Origin: Bacillota bacterium
Lineage (GTDB): Bacteria; Bacillota; Clostridia; Oscillospirales; Ruminococcaceae
Assembly: GCA_023394255.1 (NCBI GenBank)
Contig: JAEXAZ010000006.1
Coordinates: forward strand, 1-6,862
DNA: 6,862 nucleotides
Reading direction: 5' to 3'
Part shown: positions 1 through 5,928 of the stretch, in pieces
How positions within the stretch are numbered: position 1 is the first letter of the stretch
Layout: every line of letters starts with the position of its first letter
Program-made: the position numbers and the translations under genes
Notes under the pieces: generated by a model
The model's input: only the letters and a program-made list of their open reading frames with translations
Told to the model about the DNA's origin: nothing
The model's database searches: none

Positions 1-168
1 ACATCGGACGATCACCCGGGATGGGACAGGCTTGTGGAGCAGGGGCTTGCGGAAAATCGGCCTTTTCCATCTGGCGGCGGCCAGAACCCGCAGGTTTATC
101 ACGTTACGCTTGCCGGAATGGAATATCTCAGCCGTATAACCGGCGTGTTAATAACGGAAGGAGATTGA
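1..168 (+). CDS. Phage protein with winged-helix-like C-terminus (5'-partial)
   Basis: The reading frame is open from the first base and ends with TGA at 166-168, giving the last 55 residues of a protein that starts outside the window. The fragment reads as helix-turn-strand: a WDRLVEQGLAE helix, a glycine-rich turn (SGGGQNP), a strand (VYHVT), then LAGMEYLSRI. The pattern 'LVxxGLAxxR ... YxVTxxGxxxL' is what the recognition-helix and wing part of small winged-helix proteins in Firmicutes phages looks like, so DNA binding is possible but is inferred from this pattern only. It ends 4 bp before the next start codon, and the ribosome binding site of the next gene lies inside its last codons, so the two are probably co-transcribed. 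Function is otherwise unknown. Confidence 0.6.
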   Translation, partial: TSDDHPGWDRLVEQGLAENRPFPSGGGQNPQVYHVTLAGMEYLSRITGVLITEGD

Positions 169-172
169 GATT

Positions 173-604
173 GTGACAAAAGAAGAACTGGCAGCAGAAC
201 TGAACGGTGTTGAATATGGCGACGGCAACACTATCCCGCAAGGCGGGGTAAAAATAGCAAAAGAATCTGGTCTGGTTATTGTATATGGTGCATCGGATGA
301 TCTTGCAGAACTTTGCGGTGCTATTGATTCTGAAATCGGTTGCTATAACGGCGGAGAAATCCCATTGACCGAAAAACATGTCTTATATCCGCCGGAAGAA
401 TGTGGATGCCGGGATTTGGAACAATGCCCGTTTTTTAAAGCAGAGTACGACAAATGCAAGAAGATCAAAGTCGTCTGGTGCGGTGACAGCGGTTTTGCAT
501 GGGCTTATGAAACGGACATCCCCCACGCAACTTTTGAAATATACGAGGACGGTGAGAAGTATTGCCGCGGCATCGTATTTGATATAAATAGCCTGAAAAA
601 TTAA
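173..604 (+). CDS. Conserved hypothetical phage protein, cysteine-rich middle
   Basis: This 143-residue protein starts at GTG 173, preceded by GGAAGGAG at 156-163 at normal spacing; no ATG start fits as well. It opens with MTKEELAAELNG, then a beta-type segment (SGLVIVYGASDDLAELCGAID, about residues 32-52). A cysteine cluster follows (C77, C79, C85, C95, C103). It ends in a conserved-looking stretch around WAYETDIPHATFEIYEDGEKYCRGIVF (110-136). I recognise the overall pattern from clostridial phages and prophages, where it carries no assigned function. The C-x-C-x5-C spacing could bind a metal, but no known zinc-finger family is matched. There is no signal peptide or membrane segment. It sits 4 bp after the preceding gene and 19 bp before the next, within one early operon. 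Confidence 0.8.
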   Translation: MTKEELAAELNGVEYGDGNTIPQGGVKIAKESGLVIVYGASDDLAELCGAIDSEIGCYNGGEIPLTEKHVLYPPEECGCRDLEQCPFFKAEYDKCKKIKVVWCGDSGFAWAYETDIPHATFEIYEDGEKYCRGIVFDINSLKN

Positions 605-623
605 GAAAGAGAGGAAAAAACCA

Positions 624-1001
624 TTGGCTGAACAAAAAAAGTTGGATAGAAAATCTATCCTCGATATGGCAATGGGCGCCTTTAAGGAACGTGCTGACTA
701 CGAAATGGCAAAGGTTGTGGATAACATCCTTGACCCGAACACCAAAGCGGCAAAAAAGCGTTCCGTAGTGATTACCATTGACATTCTTCCCAACGACGAA
801 CGCACAAATCTCCACATTGCTACTACCGTCAAATCCAAATTGGAACCCACGAACCCGGTTACGACTGCTCTATACATCACTGGCGACGAAAACGGTATCC
901 CGGTTGCCGTGGAAATGGTTCCGCAGATTCCAGGTCAAACCCGGATGGACGGTACGGAACAGGGCGAACCGTCTGTTTTAAAACTGGTCAAGCAGGCATA
1001 A
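624..1001 (+). CDS. Phage 'replication terminator'-like protein
   Basis: This 125-residue soluble protein starts at TTG 624. The start is chosen because AGAGAGG at 608-614 lies 9 nt upstream; the first in-frame ATG (666) has no ribosome binding site and would cut a conserved-looking N-terminus. The pattern is a helical N-terminus (about 8-36), then LDPNTKAAKKRSVVITIDILPNDERTNL, VKSKLEPTNPVTTALYI and VPQIPGQ. It matches a phage family of Firmicutes that databases often label 'replication terminator protein', a name I believe is carried over by annotation rather than shown by experiment. The family is regularly found beside DUF2303-type proteins, as here. No catalytic motif is visible. The basic KAAKKR segment (41-46) could contact nucleic acid, which is speculation. 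Confidence 0.75.
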   Translation: MAEQKKLDRKSILDMAMGAFKERADYEMAKVVDNILDPNTKAAKKRSVVITIDILPNDERTNLHIATTVKSKLEPTNPVTTALYITGDENGIPVAVEMVPQIPGQTRMDGTEQGEPSVLKLVKQA

Positions 1002-1035
1002 TTCCCAACAAAACATATTTAGGAGGACAAAAAAC

Positions 1036-1773
1036 ATGCTGAAAGAAGCCATTGAAAAAATTGTTTCCCTCGCTGATCCCCATCTCTACAAGGTAGGTGA
1101 CGATACCTACACCAACACGCAGCTTTCCCGCATCAAGCCGGTTATCAATCGTCCCACTGGAATTACGTTCGCTTCTCTTGATGGAGTCGTAAAAGCCATC
1201 AGAACAGAGATTAAGCGTGTAACATGCCCGATCTTCGTCAGCGTCAGTGCTCACAACAAGGTTGAGGTATTCACTACATACCGCGAGGACAATATGGAGC
1301 GCGATACACTTTATACCGCGGCGCCGGAGCTTCCCCGCAGACCGGGAGAGTGGAATACCTACGATGACGCTATGATCTTTCTGCGCAGCCAGTACATTCA
1401 GAATGAAGGTACTGCATACATCCTTGATCTGCTTTCTCATATCAGCGACGATAATAATGTTCAGAGCAATGACAATGGCTTGTCGCAGCAGGTCACGGTC
1501 AAGCAGGGGATTTCTCTTTCGGCAAAGGCGGCAGTAAAACCCCGCGTCGCTTTGAAACCGTTCCGCACGTTCCTTGAGGTTGACCAGCCTGAATCCGAAT
1601 TCCTGCTGCGTCTGCGCCCCGGCGACAAGGAGAGCGGTACACAAGCAGAAATCGGCCTGTTCGAAGCCGACGGTGGCGCATGGAAGCTTATGGCGAAACA
1701 TAATATCGCGGCATTCTTTGCGGACAATCTTGCAGACCTGATCGAAGCCGGGACAGTGGTGGTGGCGGAGTAA
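1036..1773 (+). CDS. DUF2303/YfdQ-like phage protein
   Basis: This 245-residue protein starts at ATG 1036 behind a strong AGGAGG at 1021-1026. The C-terminal half carries the signature of the DUF2303 (YfdQ) family. VTVKQGIS (153-160) is followed by a proline and basic stretch, then ALKPFRTFLEVDQPESEFLLRLR (172-194), then LFEADGGAWKL (208-218), and a final amphipathic helix (221-237). The N-terminal half (about 40-120) is more variable. Members are found in prophages of E. coli and Firmicutes near replication and recombination genes. Their biochemical role is unknown, and no catalytic residues stand out. It follows the 'replication terminator'-like gene by 34 bp and is the last gene before the 148-bp non-coding gap that holds the CRISPR-type repeat; a GC-rich hairpin begins 2 bp after its stop. 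Confidence 0.8.
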   Translation: MLKEAIEKIVSLADPHLYKVGDDTYTNTQLSRIKPVINRPTGITFASLDGVVKAIRTEIKRVTCPIFVSVSAHNKVEVFTTYREDNMERDTLYTAAPELPRRPGEWNTYDDAMIFLRSQYIQNEGTAYILDLLSHISDDNNVQSNDNGLSQQVTVKQGISLSAKAAVKPRVALKPFRTFLEVDQPESEFLLRLRPGDKESGTQAEIGLFEADGGAWKLMAKHNIAAFFADNLADLIEAGTVVVAE

Positions 1774-1775
1774 TC

Positions 1776-1795
1776 TGCCCCGCCCTCTCGGGGCA
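1776..1795 (+). other. GC-rich hairpin after the DUF2303-like gene
   Basis: TGCCCCG at 1776-1782 is a perfect inverted repeat with CGGGGCA at 1789-1795, giving a 7-bp stem and a 6-nt loop (CCCTCT). It begins 2 nt after the TAA stop and ends 4 nt before the CRISPR-type repeat. No run of T follows (the next bases are AATAG), so it is not a canonical intrinsic terminator. It could protect the upstream mRNA 3' end, pause transcription, or separate the following RNA structure from translation of the upstream gene. The pairing is seen; the role is inferred. Confidence 0.55.
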
Positions 1796-1799
1796 AATA

Positions 1800-1832
1800 G
1801 TCGCTCCTCCTGCGAGGGACGTGGATTGAAAT
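1800..1832 (+). CRISPR. Solitary type I-C CRISPR repeat (candidate RNA anti-CRISPR unit)
   Basis: This 33-nt element has the layout of a type I-C CRISPR repeat. It begins GTCGCTCC, has a central hairpin, and ends GTGGATTGAAAT, the hallmark 3' end of I-C repeats. The stem pairs 1802-1809 with 1814-1821 around a CTGC loop. It has one C/A mismatch (1804/1819) and one T/G wobble (1805/1818); the other six pairs are Watson-Crick. The 11 nt after the stem (1822-1832) match the length of the 5' handle that Cas5d leaves on I-C crRNAs. There is only one intact copy, with no cas gene and no array in the window. It lies between phage genes in the same orientation. This fits the solitary repeat units of phages that mimic crRNA and capture host Cas proteins (Racr). 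A relic of an array or a mini-array are alternatives. The repeat identity is strong; the function is inferred. Confidence 0.8.
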
Positions 1833-1870
1833 GATGAATCCGATGGCTCGTCAATCATAGTTTGCCCTAA

Positions 1871-1894
1871 CTGCGCAAAAGGCGCAGATTGAAC
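1871..1894 (+). repeat. Hairpin plus ATTGAAC, possible decayed second CRISPR repeat
   Basis: CTGCGC (1871-1876) and GCGCAG (1882-1887) form a perfect 6-bp stem with a 5-nt loop (AAAAG), immediately followed by ATTGAAC. The first repeat likewise has a stem followed, after a few bases, by ATTGAAAT. The two GATTGAA blocks (1824 and 1887) are 63 nt apart, close to a normal I-C repeat-plus-spacer unit. The rest of the sequence is poorly conserved, so this is at best a degenerate repeat sharing the structure and handle. It could instead be an ordinary hairpin in the RecT leader. The stem ends 34 nt before the RecT ATG and does not cover its ribosome binding site. Confidence 0.4.
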
Positions 1895-1921
1895 GTTAAT
1901 AGAAAGGACAGGTGTTTACAT

Positions 1922-2968
1922 ATGGCAGAAAACACAGCGGCGGTTGCCGCCGCGCCCAAACAGCAAGTATCTCCATCGCAGCGGTTCGCGAATCTGGTTA
2001 CACGCGAATATGCATCCGTTGCAAATACCGGATTGGAGATGACGGAATCTCAAAAGCGGCTGGTTCAGCACTATTTCGTGAAAACAGACCGTGTTTTGGA
2101 ATTCGCCGAGCAGCGCCGACTTGCAAAGTCGGAAAAATATCGTGATTCTGTACCGGTAACATGGCAGAACATCGACATGAACGCGCTGGCACTGGACTGC
2201 GCCCACTATTCTAAGCTGGGGCTGGACCCCATGCAGAAAAACCATCTGCACATCATCCCCTATAAAAATAATAAAACCGGTAAGTATGACATCAACTTCA
2301 TGGAGGGCTATGTCGGTCTGGAACTGATTGCATCAAAATATGCGGTTGAGCCGCCCATAGCCGTCACTTGTGAGCTTGTCTATTCTAAAGATAAGTTTAC
2401 GCTGCACAAAAAATCCTCCACCAACAAAGTGGAATCCTATGATCTCGAAGTCACAGACCCGTTTGACCGCGGCGAAGTAAAAGGCGGTTTCGGTTACATC
2501 CAGTATGAAAATTCCGAAAAGAATCAGCTTGTAGCGCTTTCGCTCAAGGATATTCTGAAACGCAAGGGCGCAGGTCAGGGAAACGCCGAGTTTTGGGGCG
2601 GCGAAAAGGATAAATGGGAGAACGGCAAGAAAGTCGGAAAGGAACATGTTGAGGGCTGGTTTGAAGAAATGTGCCTGAAAACTGTCAAACGCTGTGTGTT
2701 CGGCGGCAACTATATCCCGATTGATCCTGCCAAAGTGGATGATACTTATAATCATATCAAACAGCGGCAGCAGGACGCAGAGCGCATGGAGGCCGAACAG
2801 GAGATTGCCGAGAACGCCAATAAGGGTGATCTTGTGGATGTTGTCGACGTGGAATACAGCGACGTTCCTGACGGTGTAAACCCCGATACAGGCGAAGTGA
2901 CGGAGCCAGCCGGAGCAGCACCCCAAGATTCTGCGGCGGGTGACGGCAACCACGACGAGGCGTTTTAA
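1922..2968 (+). CDS. recT: RecT single-strand annealing recombinase
   Basis: RecT anneals complementary single-stranded DNA and promotes strand invasion during phage recombination and replication, normally with a 5'-3' exonuclease. The ATG at 1922 gives 348 residues; a TTG at 1889 in the same frame would add 11 residues but lies inside the upstream hairpin and lacks a ribosome binding site, whereas AAAGGACAGG at 1903-1912 serves the ATG. Family signs are SPSQRFANLVTREY (17-30), the LDCAHYSKLGLDPMQKNHLHIIPY block (91-114), FMEGYVGLELIA (126-137), and the C-terminal core EEMCLKTVKRC (248-258). Length is usual for RecT with an extra tail. Residues 302-348 form an acidic, probably disordered tail ending DEAF. 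The stop codon directly abuts the next ATG, suggesting coupled translation. No exonuclease of the YqaJ/RecE type lies in the window; the MBL-fold protein two genes on may fill that place. Confidence 0.95.
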   Translation: MAENTAAVAAAPKQQVSPSQRFANLVTREYASVANTGLEMTESQKRLVQHYFVKTDRVLEFAEQRRLAKSEKYRDSVPVTWQNIDMNALALDCAHYSKLGLDPMQKNHLHIIPYKNNKTGKYDINFMEGYVGLELIASKYAVEPPIAVTCELVYSKDKFTLHKKSSTNKVESYDLEVTDPFDRGEVKGGFGYIQYENSEKNQLVALSLKDILKRKGAGQGNAEFWGGEKDKWENGKKVGKEHVEGWFEEMCLKTVKRCVFGGNYIPIDPAKVDDTYNHIKQRQQDAERMEAEQEIAENANKGDLVDVVDVEYSDVPDGVNPDTGEVTEPAGAAPQDSAAGDGNHDEAF

Positions 2969-3637
2969 ATGAGTACGGTATGTATGTCTCGTTCCGAAAT
3001 CTTTGCGGCTGCTAGGCCCATCCTGTTCAATACCGAAATGGTGCAGGCAATTTTAGAGGGGAGAAAGACAGCGACGCGGCGGGTTGTGAATCCCCAACCA
3101 AAATTCTTTTACGCTGGTGGTAAGCGGAAAGATCCAGTAAACGAAAATGGACTTGCATTTCTCTCAATGAGCAATGGGGGAAAAGATGAATTGTATGTTC
3201 CGCCATACCAACCCGGCGATATCCTCTATGTGCAAGAGACATGGAAAATACACGCGTTGAACCCTGCATTCTGCATGATGGTAAAATACCGGGCGGATGA
3301 TTATTGTAACCTGCAAGTCATATTAAGCCCAAGCCGATTCGATAAGTTCAAAAAATTTTATGACAAAAACGGATGGCAGTCCCCATATTTCATGCCAAAA
3401 GAAGCGGCGCGAATCTACCTGCGCGTGACCGACGTGCGAACTGAGCGGTTGCAGAGTATAACAGACGAGGAAGCAAAACAAGAGGGCTGCGATAATTCCG
3501 CATCCACCGCATTGGGGTTTCCTTTTGTATGGGACAGCACTATCAAAAAGGCTGACCTTGATCGTTATGGTTGGGATGCCAACCCGTGGGCGTGGGTAAT
3601 CCAGTTTGAAAGGATTGTGCCGACCGATGAAAATTGA
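2969..3637 (+). CDS. ASCH/PUA-like domain phage protein
   Basis: This 222-residue protein begins at ATG 2969, immediately after the recT stop, with GAGG at 2957-2960 as ribosome binding site; a second possible ATG at 2984 would shorten it by 5 residues. The ASCH-type pattern is: RPILFNTEMVQAILEGRKTATRR (16-38), then YQPGDILYVQETW (80-92), FMPKEAARIYLRVTDVRTERLQSITDEEAKQEG (141-173), and a final WDANPWAWVIQFERI (202-216). ASCH domains are PUA-like beta-barrels thought to bind RNA or modified nucleic acid; some relatives act on modified nucleosides, but no such activity can be assigned to this one. Similar proteins recur in early regions of clostridial phages. Its last 11 bases overlap the start of the MBL gene in another frame, supporting co-translation. 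Confidence 0.75.
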   Translation: MSTVCMSRSEIFAAARPILFNTEMVQAILEGRKTATRRVVNPQPKFFYAGGKRKDPVNENGLAFLSMSNGGKDELYVPPYQPGDILYVQETWKIHALNPAFCMMVKYRADDYCNLQVILSPSRFDKFKKFYDKNGWQSPYFMPKEAARIYLRVTDVRTERLQSITDEEAKQEGCDNSASTALGFPFVWDSTIKKADLDRYGWDANPWAWVIQFERIVPTDEN

Positions 3638-4313
3638 TGTGATTGCTTCAGGCAGCACCGGAAACTGCTATCTCATTTCCGATGGAAAAACAAAGCTGAT
3701 GCTGGAATGCGGCATCCCTTTTAAGAAACTCCAACGGGCGGTTGGTTTCGGGCTTTCCTCAATCTCTGGATGTCTAATCACGCATGAACACAAAGACCAT
3801 TCCCATTCTGTCAGCAATCTTCTGCGCATGGGTATCAACTGCCACATGTCCGCAGGGACGGCAAATGCGCTGAACGTCAGCGGCTACCGCGTAAAAACGG
3901 TAGCCGCAGGCAGACAGTTTCAGGCTGGTACATTTCTAATTGTGCCGTTTACAGCTCAGCATGACGCTGCGGAACCCCTCTCTTACCTTATATATAGTAC
4001 CGTCACAAAAGAGCGGTTGGTGTTTGTAACGGACAGCTATTATGTGGCAAACCGCTTGCCGCCCTGCGAATACTACCTGATTGAATGTAATTACATAGAT
4101 GAACTGGTGAGCGAATCCACGCCGGACGCACTGAAAGCACGGTTATGGACCTCACACATGAGCTTGAAAACAACTATTGCATTTTTCCGGGAGCAAAACC
4201 TTGTAAAGTGCAAGAGCATATATCTTATCCACCTTTCAAATGCCCGGTCTGATGCGGAGCGGATGAAAAGGGAAGTGGAGTCAGTAACGCATAAGCAGGT
4301 AGTTACTGCATGA
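3627..4313 (+). CDS. Metallo-beta-lactamase-fold hydrolase, YycJ-like
   Basis: This 228-residue protein starts at ATG 3627 (MKIDVIASGSTGN), with AAAGGA at 3609-3614 inside the upstream gene; an upstream TTG at 3606 would add seven residues but is not needed. The metal-binding set is intact: H53-x-H55-x-D57-H58 in THEHKDHSHS, H112 in TAQHDAAEP, D136 in FVTDSYY, and H202 in YLIHLSNARSD. The early SGSTGNCYLI loop and the LIEC strand (151-154) are typical of the YycJ/WalJ branch of the family. Related phage proteins lie next to recT in many Firmicutes phages. A nuclease or phosphodiesterase acting on DNA ends for RecT is a reasonable inference, but the substrate is not shown by the sequence. There is no signal peptide, so it should be cytoplasmic. 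Confidence 0.88.
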   Translation: MKIDVIASGSTGNCYLISDGKTKLMLECGIPFKKLQRAVGFGLSSISGCLITHEHKDHSHSVSNLLRMGINCHMSAGTANALNVSGYRVKTVAAGRQFQAGTFLIVPFTAQHDAAEPLSYLIYSTVTKERLVFVTDSYYVANRLPPCEYYLIECNYIDELVSESTPDALKARLWTSHMSLKTTIAFFREQNLVKCKSIYLIHLSNARSDAERMKREVESVTHKQVVTA

Positions 4314-4325
4314 AGGGAGAAAAAT

Positions 4326-5879
4326 ATGGGACTGACGGTTGACGGATTCGCTGGCGGCGGCGGGGCCTCCAAGGGGATAAACATGTCGGGCGTAAAAGTG
4401 GACATCGCTATGAACCACGACCCAGCCGCTATTGCCATGCACCAAATGAATCATCCAACGGCGCAACACTACTGCGAGGATATATGGCGGGTAGACCCAA
4501 TTGAAGCCTGCCAAGGGCAGCCTGTGGACTTCATGTGGGCGTCGCCCGATTGCAAACACTTTTCAAAGGCATCGGGCGGGGCGCTCAAAGACCGGCGCAT
4601 TCGCGGGCTTGCATGGGTAGTGCTGCGGTGGGCGGGGACGGTTCGGCCCAAGTGCATCATTGTGGAGAACGTAGAAGAATTTGTGACATGGGGACCGGTC
4701 AGAAAGGGCAGGCCGGTTAAGTCCAAGGCAGGCGAGACCTACCACAAATGGCGTAGTCAGTTGGAAAACCTCGGGTACATAATCGAGAGCCGTGAGATTG
4801 TAGCAGCAACGCTTGGCGCTCCCACCTCCCGCAAGCGATTCTATCTGATTGCCCGCTGCGACGGAATGCCGATTGTCTGGCCTAAAGATACGCACGGAGA
4901 GCCTGGAACACTGGAAGTTGCAATGGGGTTTCTCAAACCATACCGGACGGCGGCGGAAATTATCGATTGGTCGCTGCCTTGCCCGAGCATATTTGCCACA
5001 AAGCAGGAAATCAAAGCGCAGTACGGCGTGAACGCCAACCGGCCTCTCAAACCAGCGACCATGCGAAGAATTGCAAGGGGGCTGGACAAATTCACGATCA
5101 AGAGCGCGGAGCCGTTCATTATTCCGATTGCGCATTACAACGGGTCTATCCCCGTCCATTCCATAAACGAACCGATGCGAACGGTTACAGCACGTCCCAA
5201 GGGCGGAAGCTTTGCACTGTGCGCTCCATCGCTTATCAAATATCACGCGCAGGAAACAGCCCGAGGACAGGAACTTGGGAAACCGCTCCTCACCGTAGAT
5301 GGTTCAGCTCGTTTTGGCCTATCGATGGCTTATCTGTCCGAATACTACGGCAACGCACAGGATGGGCTTGACCTCCGGGAGCCAATGCGGACGGTTACGA
5401 CCAAGGAGCGGGAATCGCTGACGTTGGCGCATATGGTTAAATTCAAAGGCACGAACATTGGTCACACCTGCAACGTCCCTCTGCAAACCCTTACCGCTTC
5501 GATGGGCGAATTTGGGGCAATCAATACCCGTGTGGAGCAGTACGCACAGGGAGCGAATCTCCATTATTGGCCGCAGGTGCGGGACATGCTCAACGAGTAC
5601 TGCGGATACAGTTTCAAAGATGATGAAATCCTACTGATGCAGATCGAGGGCGTATGGTACTACATAGCAGATATCGGCCTGCGAATGATTACCGCGCGAG
5701 AAGCGTTTCGAGCGCAGGGGTTCCCGGAGGACTACATCATCGATTTTGAGTGGAACGGAAAGCCCTACCCCAAGACGGAACAAATGGCCAAGGCGGGGAA
5801 TTCGGTCTGCCCTCCGGTTGCAGCGGCTCTGGTCAAAGCAAATCACCCTGCACTCGTGCGGCAGGAAATGGCCGGCTAA
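4326..5879 (+). CDS. Phage DNA (cytosine-5) methyltransferase
   Basis: The enzyme transfers a methyl group from S-adenosylmethionine to cytosine C5 in a specific DNA site; in a phage the likely benefit is protection from host restriction. The ATG at 4326 follows AGGGAG at 4314-4319, and the product has 517 residues. The motifs appear in order: motif I DGFAGGGGASKG (6-17, SAM binding), motif IV SPDCKHFS (73-80, nucleophile C76), motif VI VENVEEF (113-119), motif VIII TSRKRFYLIA (167-176), motif IX RMITAREAFRAQGFP (453-467) and motif X AGNSVCPPVA (490-499). Motif IV has an extra Asp between Pro and Cys compared with the usual PC, a feature of this phage branch. The target-recognition region (about 185-440) holds four similar units. 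The target sequence cannot be read from the protein. No partner restriction enzyme is adjacent, so it looks like an orphan. Confidence 0.95.
   Translation: MGLTVDGFAGGGGASKGINMSGVKVDIAMNHDPAAIAMHQMNHPTAQHYCEDIWRVDPIEACQGQPVDFMWASPDCKHFSKASGGALKDRRIRGLAWVVLRWAGTVRPKCIIVENVEEFVTWGPVRKGRPVKSKAGETYHKWRSQLENLGYIIESREIVAATLGAPTSRKRFYLIARCDGMPIVWPKDTHGEPGTLEVAMGFLKPYRTAAEIIDWSLPCPSIFATKQEIKAQYGVNANRPLKPATMRRIARGLDKFTIKSAEPFIIPIAHYNGSIPVHSINEPMRTVTARPKGGSFALCAPSLIKYHAQETARGQELGKPLLTVDGSARFGLSMAYLSEYYGNAQDGLDLREPMRTVTTKERESLTLAHMVKFKGTNIGHTCNVPLQTLTASMGEFGAINTRVEQYAQGANLHYWPQVRDMLNEYCGYSFKDDEILLMQIEGVWYYIADIGLRMITAREAFRAQGFPEDYIIDFEWNGKPYPKTEQMAKAGNSVCPPVAAALVKANHPALVRQEMAG
5169..5549 (+). repeat. Four repeated units in the methyltransferase target-recognition region
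   Basis: Four segments of about 24-28 residues share the pattern 'x-P-(M/L)-x-T-(V/L)-T/D ... loop ... hydrophobic strand ending (K/E)-(Y/F)'. They begin at protein residues 282 (EPMRTVTARPKGG), 319 (KPLLTVDGSARFG), 352 (EPMRTVTTKERES) and 384 (VPLQTLTASMGEF), or DNA 5169, 5280, 5379 and 5475. The match is at protein level only; the DNA is diverged, so the duplication is old. Such a modular array is unlike the compact recognition domain of classical Dcm-type enzymes and probably forms repeated DNA-contacting loops (inference). Confidence 0.65.
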
Positions 5880-5928
5880 TAGGATAGCGATATGATCGCA
5901 ACCAAAAGATTTAAGGAGACATGACAAT

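Noticed and set aside
1776..1797. Intrinsic transcription terminator after the DUF2303-like gene.
   Set aside because: The stem is good but is followed by AATAG, not a T-run, so it was recorded only as a hairpin.
988..1854. A 288-codon open frame on the minus strand, opposite the DUF2303-like gene and the hairpin gap.
   Set aside because: The + strand frame has a strong ribosome binding site and a recognisable family pattern. The minus-strand product is rich in Cys, Arg and His, with no family likeness, as expected of a shadow frame.
1831..1860. A 9-codon frame (ATGATGAAT ... TAG) starting at the end of the CRISPR-like repeat.
   Set aside because: There is no ribosome binding site; the preceding bases are the repeat handle. 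It is better explained as chance within the spacer-like segment.
1827..1861. Promoter with TTGAAA as -35 box in the gap.
   Set aside because: No acceptable -10 box lies 16-18 bp downstream; TTGAAA is part of the CRISPR repeat end.
1889..1921. An N-terminal extension of RecT from TTG 1889, adding 11 residues.
   Set aside because: The codons would overlap the 1871-1894 hairpin and ATTGAAC block, no ribosome binding site precedes them, and the ATG at 1922 has one at a suitable distance.
4563..5246. A 227-codon open frame on the minus strand inside the methyltransferase gene.
   Set aside because: It lies opposite conserved methyltransferase motifs, has no ribosome binding site and shows no domain pattern.
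5892..5924. A 10-codon frame (ATGATCGCA ... TGA) between the methyltransferase and the next gene.
   Set aside because: Too short and without recognisable content. Its codons are simply the leader containing the AAGGAG of the next gene; an upstream AGGATAG is a weak binding site, so a leader peptide cannot be excluded but is not supported.
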